Below, piece after piece: positions 35,401 through 45,309 of a stretch of 64,000 nucleotides of DNA (position 1 is its first letter; each line of letters opens with the position of its first letter). The stretch covers positions 24,794,481 through 24,858,480 of the forward strand of contig OX424561.1 in the NCBI GenBank assembly GCA_949152475.1, read 5' to 3'. This DNA comes from Terebella lapidaria (taxonomy: Eukaryota; Annelida; Polychaeta; Terebellida; Terebellidae). A model generated the notes under the pieces. The model saw only the letters and a program-made list of their open reading frames with translations. It was not told the origin of the DNA and ran no database searches. Made by a program: the position numbers and the translations under genes.

Positions 35401-38400
35401 TCAGAATGGCTGCCACACGCAGACCGGCGATTCAAGGGCAACCAAATTTATACACATCACATACATCCATAAGGGTGTCTGAACAGTTTTTGGGAAAATG
35501 GCCGTCAAAGTCCAAAATTGGGCATTTTTCAACGAAAAATCCGAAAATCAAAAAACGAAAAAAACCCTTTCCTGGGAATATTTTTAGCTATTTTTGTGCA
35601 AAATTTCAGAAAGATTCGCCCGTAAACTTTAAAGATAAAAATGTGGACGGACGGACGGACGCCGGGCACAACGTCATGCCAATAGGTTTTCGGACCACTG
35701 AAATGGCTTCATCTAGAATGGAACAAGCATGATATATCTCAGTTTTATCTCTAACATGAACATTATATGAAGGTCTCTGAAATAATATACTTAACTGTAA
35801 TGGTTCACAATACATCATCATCACCTATATTTAAGGGCCCTCATTTTCTTGTCACAGGCTTCTCCACTAACAACATATCCTTTCTTCCTCATTTCCGCTG
35901 ACACAATCTTCCACGCATCCATTTTCTTTATGGTGGAGCTTTCAAATGTCTGCTGTTTCTCTTTGTACGTTGAAACCATCAGCTGTACCGCTGCATGGCT
36001 CCATTGAAAGGCTGGTGAATAACTAGACATCAAGGCCTAAAGATGCCTTGGAGGCATTTTGGTGTTAAGACTAATTTATAATATTTATAACATGTTTCCC
36101 ACGGGCTCCAGGATACATCGTTTCCAAGATATCAACTAAAATGAAAAAAGTCGACTCAGCAAACAATTTTGACGTTGAATTCTACTAAATTACCCCTCAT
36201 TAAACTGCAAAATGTGTAATTGTATGTGTACCATTTTTGTCAGTTTTACATTGGATGAAACGTGAACTATGATTGAACATCAACTTGTAGAACGAGTGAC
36301 ATACACAAAATCAGAAGCTCAATTGTTAAAATATGTCAAAAGTACAAATGTCATTTTGGTAGTGAGGTATACGGTTTTAAATGTGTCATTCAGGACATTG
36401 TAAAAAACTGGTCGTTCAACTGTACTTGACTTTCCAATGTCATCAGGGACAGGCACTTGTGAGGCTGTGGAAATATGTAGCAACAAAAAAATATACAGAT
36501 GTGCACTGTAACAAATACAAAAATTTATTGCAAACCATGACTGTATGGTATAAATCTATAGCTTCATGCACCAATCTTTTTTACATCAGATTTAACCTTC
36601 GGAAATTTAACTCTGAAGGCCAGATATACAAATCCAACTTAATGTATATATGTAAATATTTACATACCTATCTTTATTTAAACACGACTAACCTTCAGAT
36701 AATTTACTTACATGTGTTGCTTTCATTCCCAATTGGGATGGAGACTTGGGAGTCTGTGGAAATACATAACAAAATAACATACATACACATATATACTGCT
36801 ATTATATATAATGTTCAGCAAAATCCACATAGGAATTCGAAAACAAGCAACCGAAGATGTCATGTGGCATGAATGGGTCCCACTTTGAAACCCTCTTTCA
36901 GGTACCGGGTAAGAGGATTTTTCAAAACCGTGGAAAATAGTCTACTGTAAAAAGACTAATTTTGGCGGCTATTAAATTTGGCGGTTGTGTGCCCCACGTT
37001 ATTTGGCGGAGATTTAATGTGGCGATTTCAAAACCACATATATTTCTTATCATGTGTCTACTTAATTTGGCGAACGATTTAATTTGGGGGTTTTTCCCCT
37101 ACCGCCAAATAAATCATCCGCCAATATTAGTCGTTTTACAGTATAAAGTGGGAATGGAACTCAACATCACATAATTTACTTACATGTACTACTTTGACTT
37201 GCCACTGCATCAAGGACTTGGGTAGCTATGAATATTCACAGATAACATAAATTACGGAAACTAATTTTGGAATATATTTACCCGTAAATTCAAAGCTAGA
37301 AAAGCTAAATCTCATTGCCACCAAACTCATAGCTTTATATATAAAGGATCTTAAATGACAACCCTTGCATTTGATATCGAACTCATTAAACAATTAAAGA
37401 AATTTGCTATCCATTGGGCACAATTTTAATATTCTATTTATAACATGAAACACCATACAGCCTTCTAATTGCATTCTAAAAGGATTCAAATCATATTATA
37501 CATTCATTTTGAACATACTCATGTAGTTGTGTGCATAACCCTGAATTTCAGTAATTTAGCATGGTTTGACTAAGTTAATAATATTTAATGCATACATGTC
37601 ACTGTTAAACAGGGTTTCATTACGTTTATGTGATAAATCCCCAAATTCTTCATGGGAAATAAAATCAATTTCAGGTTATTTACTTACATGTACTTGTTCC
37701 AATTGGACCGAGGGCTTGGCAGGCTTTAGAAATTACATACACACTCAATGTACATGTATATTACACAGAATGCACACAGTTATTTGCAATGTATTAGAAA
37801 GAAAATTACATTGCAATCAATCTCTTAATTTTATGTAATGATAAAATTGCATATCCTCATATGTTTAAATGCAAATAGAATTCACATTATAATTTACTTA
37901 CATTTAGTTGTCCCACTTTCCACAAGGCTTGGAACTTGGCAGGCTGGTGGAATATACACGATATATATGACAATAAACAATACGAGACATGTGGTCGACT
38001 ATATACAATGTACACGAGTAAAAATTAATTTCATGTTGATGAACTACTAATATTGTATTTTATCACATGAAACCGTGTTTAACAGTGGCATGAAGCCATT
38101 GCATATATTTCATATTTAACACGTGTAATAAAGCGGAACTGAACCATGGAGACATGACGTCATTACGCAAAACGTACATTGGAAAACTTGCATGGACCAA
38201 GGCACAAAAACTGCAGCAAGCACTTTGAAATCCTGTATCATATCAGTAAATATGCAGTAAAAACGTATAGAATAGTGTTTCATGTGATAAATAGAATCTT
38301 AAATTCGTGCCCATTTGATATCAAATTTATTAAACTCGCCAAGAACTGTTGTTTTTGCTCGCCAAGGCTCGCAAAAAGCAAAAGTTCTTTGGCTCGTTTA

Positions 38401-41354
38401 ATAAATTTGATATCAAATGGGTACTCATTTAAGATCCTCTATTTCCTCACTATATTTACATGCATTTTGTTCCCAAAGTATACAATGTATATTTCAAATT
38501 GCTCACAATCTATGTTTATACAAATTTAGGGGCAATTTATATTGGCAGTACAAGGATAACAAAATGCACCAATCTGCTAGCTTTGATTTAAAGCTGGCAT
38601 TTTTTAGAATAGGAAAAAAGCTTGAAACTAACTGTCATGACTATTATACAACATTATGGCCCATCAACAAGATCAAGGTCAACCTCATCAATAATCTTTT
38701 TTTTAATAATTTTTTTTTCCTATAACATACTTAGATCAGCATGAGTGGGCAAAATATAAACTGACTTCCCATACGGCTGGTTGTACAAATGCTAGCAGAA
38801 ACCTGATGCTAGGAAATGCTATAAATAGGCGATGTCTGATTCTGCTAGCAAAGAAGAATTAAATACTATCCATGCCAGCATGAGTTGAGCATTTCATTTT
38901 CAGCAATAGCATGATGCTATGGCTCATAGCAAATGCTAGCAGGGGTGGTGCATTTTGCTATCCTTGTACTGTACAATTATCAGTGTTTCCCATTGTAATG
39001 AATTTTAATGTACCAGTTACACGTGTTCCATGGCTCCCCTTCAATGCAGCAACAACCTGTGCTGTAGTTTCTTTATCTGGAATCACAAATTTTCAAGGAT
39101 ATATACAATGATATATGGCAACCTATCATATATGGCAGTGGTGTTCAATTATTTTTCATTCACATAATATACAATTTTACCATCACAGGAAGTTTACAAA
39201 ATATTACACAAATACATACATTTACCACAATATTATATGAATACACGCAAAACCAATTTATCATGTTTATATAAGTGTACAAATGCGAATTTAAAAAAGT
39301 GCAATTTCAGACATGGCGGTCGGATTAGGTACAACAAAATGTGTTGCAAATAATGCCATTATCATCAACAATCACACTTAGTTCGTATAGTGGTATGCCG
39401 AAGTTGTATTCGCAGCAATATATTGGGTGTATATTGTGCTACATTTCGGTGCAAACTCCAACAAAAGGGTCATAAATTTAGTTTTCCATGGTACGTGGAG
39501 TCATGACCAAGAGAACTACTACGAGAACTCCAAGTCCTAGACATCCGGGGAACACATGGGAAAACATTGAGTGCCGCATTCCTCAATCATGTGCTGGTCT
39601 TGTGCTGAATCTGCCATGCTGCTGACCAGTGTGGAGGGCGTCGGCGGGACAACCCTCCACTCTCTCTCCTAAGTTGTTGTCTCCCCTTCTGCCATTTCCC
39701 TCCGGTTTATATATCGGCGAGTTGGTGACAGTTTGATGTCACATGTGTCTAAAAATATTAATATGATGTAGTGTGATATGAGTGACCGTTGGCTTTTGCG
39801 AGAGTATAGTGTGCGTGTGTTGTGTGAAATAAGGACACACCCCATTGTGCCGGTAGCCTACCAATAATCGGTGACTATTTTACCAAATATCCAATAGAAC
39901 AACAGTATGCCAGAAAAGTTCACAGGTCAGTGAATATATGACGGTAGCATACTGGCCAGCCATGCGTGCCGAATGCCCAGTGTTCACAACTAGTGTGGAA
40001 CTCAGCGCAAAAATTATGTGGTTACTGCTCTACACAGATAAATAAACACATACATTGTTATAATTTTCATTATGCTCATTTACTTACGCCCAGCAACAAG
40101 TCTAACAGCTGTGGTACTATCAACCTGGATCCTAGAGACTTCGCCATCAACCTCGATGTCAAACTCTTGTAATTTTCTGGAACAAATACATGTTTGATCA
40201 CTGTAGTACCATTATCTTTGATTCTAGACTGTGCTAGACTGTGTGACAAGCCGTTCCAAATTATTATTACGATGAGTATCAATAAAGAATATTATAATAA
40301 CCATAATATAATATATTGGTTACATTTAGAACTCATTTGAAGATACAAGGCAGCTTTAGATATACTGTACTGGTCCTCATAGTAGCACGGCGAGCCAAAG
40401 CGAGACATTCATTAGAATTACAAAATTACAAAAATCAAACATTTGGGGCCACGTGCCACTATTAGGACCATTACGGTAGAAACCCTATAAATCCAGCCTT
40501 GTATTTTCATTGATAATACGATCATCACACTCAGTCATCACATCACGGTAGTGGCATGCTGTACATGCTATCTTGTTATCATAATGTTATTATTAATATG
40601 TACATTATTATTATGTGTACTTTAATATTATCATCTTCAACTTCATATGTATATTATGTACGGTTTTTGTACCAATCAGTGTAAAATTGTATATTATGTC
40701 AGTTGTTCTTTATATGTTATTTATATATTATGAAGTTCCTATTACGAACCGCGAGCTGCGACCTGCGTACTGCGAGCTATAACCAACTGCGACCTGTGAT
40801 GTAAATACTGCGACCTGCGAGGTTAAACTGCGACCTATGAGGTAAAACTTCGACCTGCGAGGTACAAACTGCGACCTGCGAACTCCCATTAGGCCTACAA
40901 ACTGCAACAAAATACAACATATTGGTTGGTATATATACATGTTCCATGGTTTACTACGGAATAAGCCATATACGATCATTTCTCGTTTGTTTATTAATAT
41001 TAGCTCGCGGGTCGCAGTACGCAGGTCACAGCTCGCGGTTCGTAATGGGAATTCCATGAAATATGACCACTGTCTTTGTATTATGTTCCCACAAGTCTGA
41101 ATCAAATCAAATGAAATCAAATCAAAGTTTCTGATTTTTATAGATCTACGCGGCCACACTCGCGGTGGCGGCCATAACCCGGGGCGTGGTGACCCTAGTT
41201 TCATCAGTAGGCCTAGATGACCTAGATCTATTACTACTCTGCCGCTGCCCTAGATATTCTCTTTTGTTTTACTACAGACATGCAATTTGACCTAATAATT
41301 AGTAAACATCATAACTTTCTTCTTTATTATCACTCACACTGTTGACGACGCCAT
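26440..41354 (-). CDS. Myb/SANT-like DNA-binding protein (NAIF1/MSANTD-like), Harbinger partner gene with mini-exon array
   Basis: Minus-strand exons in order: 41354-41338 (MASST), 40176-40088, 39076-39014, five mini-exons 37943-37902, 37723-37688, 37225-37184, 36753-36712 and 36464-36426, then 36011-35825, 34494-34346 and 26627-26440. Every junction has GT-AG sites and matching phase, giving 297 residues if all are used. The exon at 36011 carries the SANT/Myb-like fold: FQWSHAAVQLMVSTYKEK, MDAWKIVSAEMRKKGY, CDKKMRALK. The next continues YKQIVDG and RRKWEYFEMLDDLL, typical of NAIF1/MSANTD-type proteins. The last has a basic patch (GGKKRKRSEPPRWFLEF) and a coiled-coil-like tail ending EKYTQ. 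The N-terminus (KLQEFDIEVDGEVSRIQVD) is not recognised. Known Harbinger SANT proteins bind DNA and help bring the transposase to the nucleus. An ATG at 36030 could alternatively start a shorter 180-residue form. Confidence 0.75.
26771..27790 (+). mobile_element. Composite-element left portion with diverged internal tandem units
   Basis: It starts with the TTAGCCCAAGGGCTAA palindrome and GGTTACCGGACAAT at about 26771. Two similar ~160-bp units follow ('cctatcgatcgattcaaggc' near 26977 and 27138, 'catgttttgaaacaaaaat'), then AGGTCA-rich and 'aatggccgccattttgagaa' blocks. A second left end (AAGGGCTAAGAAAGGTTACC) occurs at about 27776. All lies within the last intron of the SANT gene, antisense to it. 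Confidence 0.65.
27833..29500 (+). repeat. Dimeric higher-order satellite (134-bp monomers, 268-bp period) dense in AGGTCA half-sites
   Basis: About thirteen monomers. From 28325 the array is a two-monomer higher-order repeat. Type A starts at 28325, 28593, 28861, 29129 and 29397. Type B starts at 28459, 28727, 28995 and 29263. Type A carries TGACCTTGA, the direct repeat AGGTCAGAGGTCA and TCAAGGTCA. Type B has the second half-site changed (AGGTCAAACGTCA). Earlier monomers have AGGTCAAAGGTCA. The spacer ('atatcatttcctatatgtcc', 'taagctgtaaa', 'gagatattagcca') is well conserved. It lies inside a composite element whose ends are at about 27789 and 30331. Confidence 0.9.
29501..32625 (+). mobile_element. 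Several tandem or nested 3' ends of the composite element, with terminal hairpins and GAC microsatellites
   Basis: The block 'gggaaagtcccatttgggc', 'aaaatggccgccattttg', 'gcaaaatttcagaaa', (GGACGAC)n, 'cgccatgccaataggtta' recurs with ends at about 30331, 31887, 32528 and 32622. Each end has a hairpin of the form GGTTATCGGACC-ATA-GGTCCGGTAACC. More satellite monomers lie at 30500-31060. A pure GAC/GGACGAC run is at about 31780-31845. Repeated 60-100 codon frames (MGKSHLGRVW type) come from these blocks and are not genes. Confidence 0.8.
32626..34345. other. Intronic AT-rich sequence of the SANT gene with poly-G tract
   Basis: No exon is recognised. A run of about 13 G is at 33137-33149. Plus-strand open frames here are antisense to the SANT transcript and lack splice support. 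An orphan tRNA T-arm is listed separately. Confidence 0.4.
33745..33768 (-). repeat. Orphan tRNA T-arm and acceptor 3' side
   Basis: On the minus strand GTGGG-TTCGATT-CCCAC is followed by CTCCAGG. It contains GGTTCGATTCC, an exact match to the pol III B-box consensus. No A-box or matching 5' acceptor strand (CCTGGAG) is seen upstream, so this is a fragment of a tRNA or tRNA-derived SINE. Downstream is a hairpin AGTACATA-CTTG-TATGTACT. Confidence 0.5.
34710..35700 (+). mobile_element. Composite element copy, right end truncated
   Basis: It starts TTAGCCCAAAGGCTGAGATA-GGTTACCGGACAATT (about 34713). AGGTCA-rich degenerate units and 'tcagaatggctgccacacgc' follow, then 'gtaaactttaaagataaaaat', GGACGGACGGAC and a broken terminal hairpin (AATAGGTTTTCGGACCACTG at about 35686). 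The intact GTCCACATTTTTATC here (minus strand) is the empty-site reference for the element at 4238-6477. Confidence 0.75.
36426..37943 (-). CDS. Array of five homologous, phase-1 symmetric mini-exons in the SANT gene
   Basis: Exons 37943-37902 (42 nt), 37723-37688 (36), 37225-37184 (42), 36753-36712 (42) and 36464-36426 (39). Four share a GTAAGTAAAT-type donor and all an upstream TTNCAG/TTTCTAAAG-type acceptor. All lengths are multiples of three and start in phase 1, so any can be skipped without changing frame. In that frame they read CQVPSLVESGTTK, CQALGPIGTST, TQVLDAVASQSST, SQVSIPIGNESNT and SQVPVPDDIGKS, with the shared pattern [CST]-Q-[VA]. Flanking intron bases are also similar, so they arose by tandem duplication. 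They encode a Ser/Thr-rich linker before the SANT domain. The last has a weaker donor (GTACAG). Splicing evidence is by inspection only. Confidence 0.65.
36943..37143. mobile_element. ~200-bp MITE with ~26-bp TIR, TA target duplication
   Basis: Left TACTGTAAAAAGACTAATTT and right (reverse complement) TACTGTAAAACGACTAATAT, both continuing into TTGGCGG. The interior repeats 'tttggcgg'. It is inserted between two mini-exons of the SANT gene. TA flanks fit a Tc1/mariner-type non-autonomous element. Confidence 0.8.
38296..38436. repeat. 141-bp fold-back repeat
   Basis: The left arm contains 'cccatttgatatcaaattta' and 'ttaaactcgccaagaact'. The right arm is their near-exact reverse complement. The loop is rich in 'ctcgc' words. 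It is a hairpin MITE in an intron of the SANT gene. A diverged relative is at about 37350-37450. Confidence 0.7.
38546..38971. mobile_element. 426-bp MITE with ~26-bp TIR
   Basis: The left end CAGTACAAGGATAACAAAAT is mirrored on the right by CCTTGTACTG preceded by 'ggtggtgcattttgctat'. The interior has many 'atgctagca' words. It lies in an intron of the SANT gene. The target duplication was not resolved. Confidence 0.7.
39077..40087. other. Intron between SANT-gene exons 2 and 3
   Basis: No further exon is recognised. A GC-richer unique stretch at 39500-39720 ('gtggagggcgtcggcgggac') is seen without a supported open frame. Confidence 0.4.
40177..41337. other. Intron 1 of the SANT gene
   Basis: It contains short alternating words 'ctgcgacctgcga' at about 40745-40880 and their inverse near 41005-41050 ('ctcgcgggtcgcagtacgca', 'gctcgcggttcgtaatggga'). 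Together they form an imperfect inverted repeat about 300 bp long, probably another small element. The minus-strand 158-codon frame crossing it is an artefact. Confidence 0.5.
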
Positions 41355-41473
41355 CTTTGTTTGCAGACGAAAGTCATCGATTTGGGTTGTTCCAAAACGC
41401 TCGCGACTTGTCACACCGAACAGTCCGTTCAACGCAAATAGTTTTGGAACGTCACAAAACGTTCCGTGCCTTG

Positions 41474-41551
41474 AACGCATCAAAACGTTTTGTAGCGTTA
41501 GCGAAACAGTTTCCTGGCAGTGTTGAACGGTCTGTTTTGCTGAAATGTTCG
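41474..41551 (+). repeat. Second copy of the element's left-end sequence at the tandem junction
   Basis: Identical to 16478-16555. It starts directly inside or after the right terminal sequence (TTGAACGC at 41471-41478), so right end and left end are joined head to tail. It is followed at once by the left arm of a palindrome instead of the transposase exon 1 region. Confidence 0.85.
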
Positions 41552-41782
41552 GTCATTTGAAACATACTAAAATGTCCCCGAAATCCACTGGCATATGATA
41601 AACGGGTTATTGCACAATATGTGGTTTTATGCCCGAGGGCCAAGTCTTTGAGAAACCCGACGCGAAGCGGAGGGCTCCTTGAAGACTTGGGCCGAGGGCA
41701 TGAAACCCCATATTGTGCAATAACCCGTTTATCATATGCCAGTGGATTTCGGGGACATTTTAGTATGTTTCAAATGACCGAA
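41548..41782. repeat. 235-bp palindrome at the duplication boundary
   Basis: The centre is near 41665. The outer arms (41551-41603 and 41727-41779) are perfect reverse complements over 53 bases and extend to TTCGGTC/GACCGAA. The inner 123 bp (41604-41726) is the same imperfect hairpin MITE as 17633-17755. In copy 1 only the right outer arm exists. Perfect outer arms around an imperfect core suggest the left arm was made recently by fold-back copying. Confidence 0.85.
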
Positions 41783-43060
41783 TCATATCCGATTAGAAAG
41801 AAATAAGCAAGAAATACAGCTTTTATTCACACATTTTTCCGATTCACATGCCATTTCAGAGTTCCAAGAGCATCAGCGTAAAACGTAAATTGGTGGCAAA
41901 AACGTCAAACATAACGGAATCGGGCCAGGAGAGCGACCATGTGCTTTTGTTTACCCTTCAAAATAATGACATTTTCTTGAACTGGGAGCTGCCCGGGCAA
42001 GTGTGGAATTTACAGCCTGCCGGGCAGAAGTTTGTTATTGGAAGAATAGGCACAGCTATTGAAAAACGAAATACATCATGTGTACATAGAAATGATGTAT
42101 TTTCAGGTCTAAATTTGTTGAGAGTAATTTAAATTACTGTATAATAGCATTGGCTACGCTATTCTCATCGACTGTCATTCTGGCATATGATAATGTTTGT
42201 TATATACATACTCGTTTATTATATACGGACTCGTGCATCCTGAGTTCATCTGCCAGACCAAAATCGATCTATATCTTTTTGCGAAAAACACACTTGTATG
42301 GTTATGTTTTGTCCAGGTGGTTTATCAAGAACTGGGTGCACATATAGGGAGGCGATCGATCATACCGGTGGAGAAGAAACTTCTGGCAACCCTATGGTTT
42401 CTCGGGAACAAGGAATGCTATAGAAGCGTTGCAGACAGGTTCGGGATGAGTAAGGGTACTCTCCATCACATCACAGTGCAGGTAAGTGCATGCAACCAAC
42501 AATTGTAATATGCCTGTAGTTTTATTAAGTATTATTTTAGTTGCATGTCCAATCAGTTGATTATACTCAAACCAATATAATCTCATTCAAATGAGAAGGA
42601 GTCAATTTCTAATTTATTGTTTAAATTGTTCATGTTGAAATATTGTCGTCAGGTTGCGTCCGGCGTCCGTCCGTCAGTGTCGGCATCGGTGTCAGCGTAC
42701 GCGTCGGCGTTGTCAATCGCTGGGAAAAATCTGTTCGATGACTATTGCTGTCATACACAAAATATGTTCTATGGGCCCATATCTCCTGACCATTTTTTGT
42801 TTTCGTCGATTGAATCGTTTTTTTTTCAAAATGGCAGCCATTTTTGTTGACAAATGGCCAATTTTGGATTTAGACGGCCAAGATCACATTTCAGATTTTT
42901 TTTTTCAAAATATTCCCCTGATACACCTCTGAGCTGTGTATAAGTTTCGTTGCCCTTGAATCGTCGGTCTGCGTGTGGCAGCCATATTGATTTTTTCGAC
43001 CGGTCCCAGATAGGACTTTCCCATGTTAAACTAGCCTATGCTTTATAATAGGGACAAATT

Positions 43061-43801
43061 TCCCCTAATTTATCACTTAATATTTGGATTAGACATTAGG
43101 AATCATTTGTGCACATATAGGAAATTATTTATGCCGATTATTCCCATAAGCTCGAATTTGACCTTCTACCTAATTTTCAAGGTCACAGCACAAAATGGCT
43201 AATATCTCGCTTATCATCGACTTTACAGCTTAGGAATCAATTGTTGACTCATAGAAAATGATATATGCTGAATATTCTCATGACGTCAAACTTGACCTTT
43301 GACCTTATTCTCAAGGTCAAAGCACAAAATTGGTAATATCTTGCTTATATATATTATCAACTTAGCAGCTTGGGAATCCATTGTGGACCTATAGGAAATG
43401 ACATAAGCCGAATATTCTGATCAACTTGAATTTGACGTTTGACCTCATTTTCAAGGTCAGAGCACAAAATGGCTAATATCTCGTTTATTATGTACTTTAC
43501 CGCTTAGGAATCAATTGTGACCATAAAGGAAATGATGTATGCCGAATATTTCGATGACCTTCAATTTGACCTTTGACCTCATTGTCAAGGTCAGAGCACA
43601 AAATGGCTAATATCTCATTTATCATCTTCTTTACAGGTTAGGAATCAATTGTGAACATATAGGAAATGATGTATGCCCAATATTTCAATGACCTTGAACC
43701 TGACATTTGATCTTGTTTTCAGGGTCAGAGCACAAAATCGCTAATATCTTGCTCATTATCGACTTCACAGATTAGGCGTCAATTGAGGACATATATGGTC
43801 A
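43061..43801 (-). repeat. Copy-2 satellite units (equivalent of 19090-19830)
   Basis: The same ~135-bp units with AAGGTCA and TGACCTTTGACCT words occur here. The composite-element fragment preceding them is at about 42621-43060. Confidence 0.85.
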
Positions 43802-44476
43802 TATTTAATTTAATTTATAATATTTATACATGTATTCACGAATTTTAAATTGTGGCTCATTTGTCTGTTCCAGCTAGCCAGTTACAGCTTTCAGTATCTT
43901 CTTGTTGCTGTGTCATAGTTCCAAAGTTTGATATTACTTGATTGATGTAAAGTAATATTGAATATATGTACTACAATGAAATCTGAGTTATATGTACTGA
44001 TAATACAACAATTTGTTTTCATTAAAAATGTAATGTATGTGTTATGTGATGCATTTACTAAGTTGCTAACTTTTTGTAATGTTGTTTGTGTTTACTTTCA
44101 GATTCAGTGCGGCATCATGTACCAGTTGAAATCATTACATCAACTACATGCTGTATCATGTGTACAGAGACCATATGGGCTGATAAACTATAAGTGGATT
44201 GTTCCGTACATTTTCCTACTACGTCAAATATATTTCTGATAAATTTTTATGTTACAACGGCATACATGTAATACAATATATATCATATATCATATCAGTA
44301 TTTAATTCACTTTTGTATCAACATTTTTTTTTGGAAATAATGTTCAACAATTTGTAATTTTCTCTGGCATTATTTTGTATTTAACGCTTTTTCTTATTAT
44401 ATATACATTTGCTTTTAGATCTTGAAAATAGAATATAATTCATCCTCCTCAACCCTGTACCATAAAAACACTATCT

Positions 44477-45309
44477 AACTGTATATGCTTTCAGCTAATG
44501 TTATTAACAGACAGCAGTTGAAGGTCGTGGGTTCAAATCCCACACTGAATAGAGGAATATTCAGTTAGATCAGTGGCAGATCAGCAACTGCTTTTGTGGT
44601 GTCGGTGTATATATGTTATATAAGTCCTTTAATTCCCTCTAGCTTTTTATTTATAGTTATGCTTGTCCTGATTTCATAATATTCTATAAACATGTGTGCT
44701 GCATATATAAGTCCTGCTTTCATCATCCTTTACCCACTACCATGAGAAAAATATACTGTATATGCTTTCAGCTAATTTTATTAACAGACAGCAGTTGAAG
44801 GTCGTGGGTTCAAATCCCACACTGAATAGAGGAATATTCAGTTAGATCAGTGGTAGATCAGCAACTGCTTTTGTGGTGTCGGTGTATATATGTTATATAA
44901 GTCCTTTAACTCCCTCTAGCTTTTTATTTATAGTTATGCTTGTCCTGATTTCGTAATATTCTATATACATGTGTGCTGCATATATAAGTCCTGCTTTCAT
45001 CATCCTTTACCCACTACCATGAGAAAAATATACTGTATATGCTTTCAGCTAATTTTATTAACAGACAGCAGTTGAAGGTCGTGGGTTCAAATCCCACACT
45101 GAATAGAGGAATATTCAGTTAGATCAGTGGTAGATCAGCAACTGCTTTTGTGGTGTCGGTGTATATATGTTATATAAGTCCTTTAATTCCCTCTAGCTTT
45201 TTATTTATAGTTATGCTTGTCCTGATTTCATAATATTCTATAAACATGTGTGCTGCATATATAAGTCCTGCTTTCATCATCCTTTACCCACTACCATGAG
45301 AAAAATATA
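44477..45309 (+). ncRNA. Copy-2 tandem tRNA-like permuted halves, three 277-bp units
   Basis: 3' halves are at 44517-44551, 44794-44828 and 45071-45105. 5' halves start at 44559, 44836 and 45113. The sequence is the same as copy 1, including the one-base D-loop difference (AGTGGCA in unit 1, AGTGGTA in units 2 and 3). Confidence 0.6.

Larger units (their letters stand above)
16473..41478. mobile_element. Putative giant (~25 kb) two-gene PIF/Harbinger-type element
   Basis: Two convergent genes, a HARBI1-like transposase starting at 16702 (+) and a Myb/SANT-like protein starting at 41354 (-), are the known gene pair of PIF/Harbinger transposons. Outside each start codon lie similar sequences in inverse orientation. 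The left end runs from 16473 (GCGTTCAACGCATCAAAACG). The right end, read on the minus strand from 41478, begins GCGTTCAAGGCACGGAACG. They share GCGTTCAA, ACGTTTTGT, TTGAACGG and CTGTT over about 90 bp. I infer these to be diverged terminal inverted repeats. Typical members are a few kb; here introns full of other repeats account for the size. No target duplication was resolved because the right end abuts a second left end. Confidence 0.5.

Noticed and set aside
36381..36872. 163-codon plus-strand open frame
   Set aside because: It is antisense to two phase-matched mini-exons and their introns, with low-complexity peptide and no splice or domain support.
40728..41204. 158-codon minus-strand open frame
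   Set aside because: It is built largely from 'ctgcgacctgcga' inverted repeats within SANT-gene intron 1. The peptide is not recognisable.
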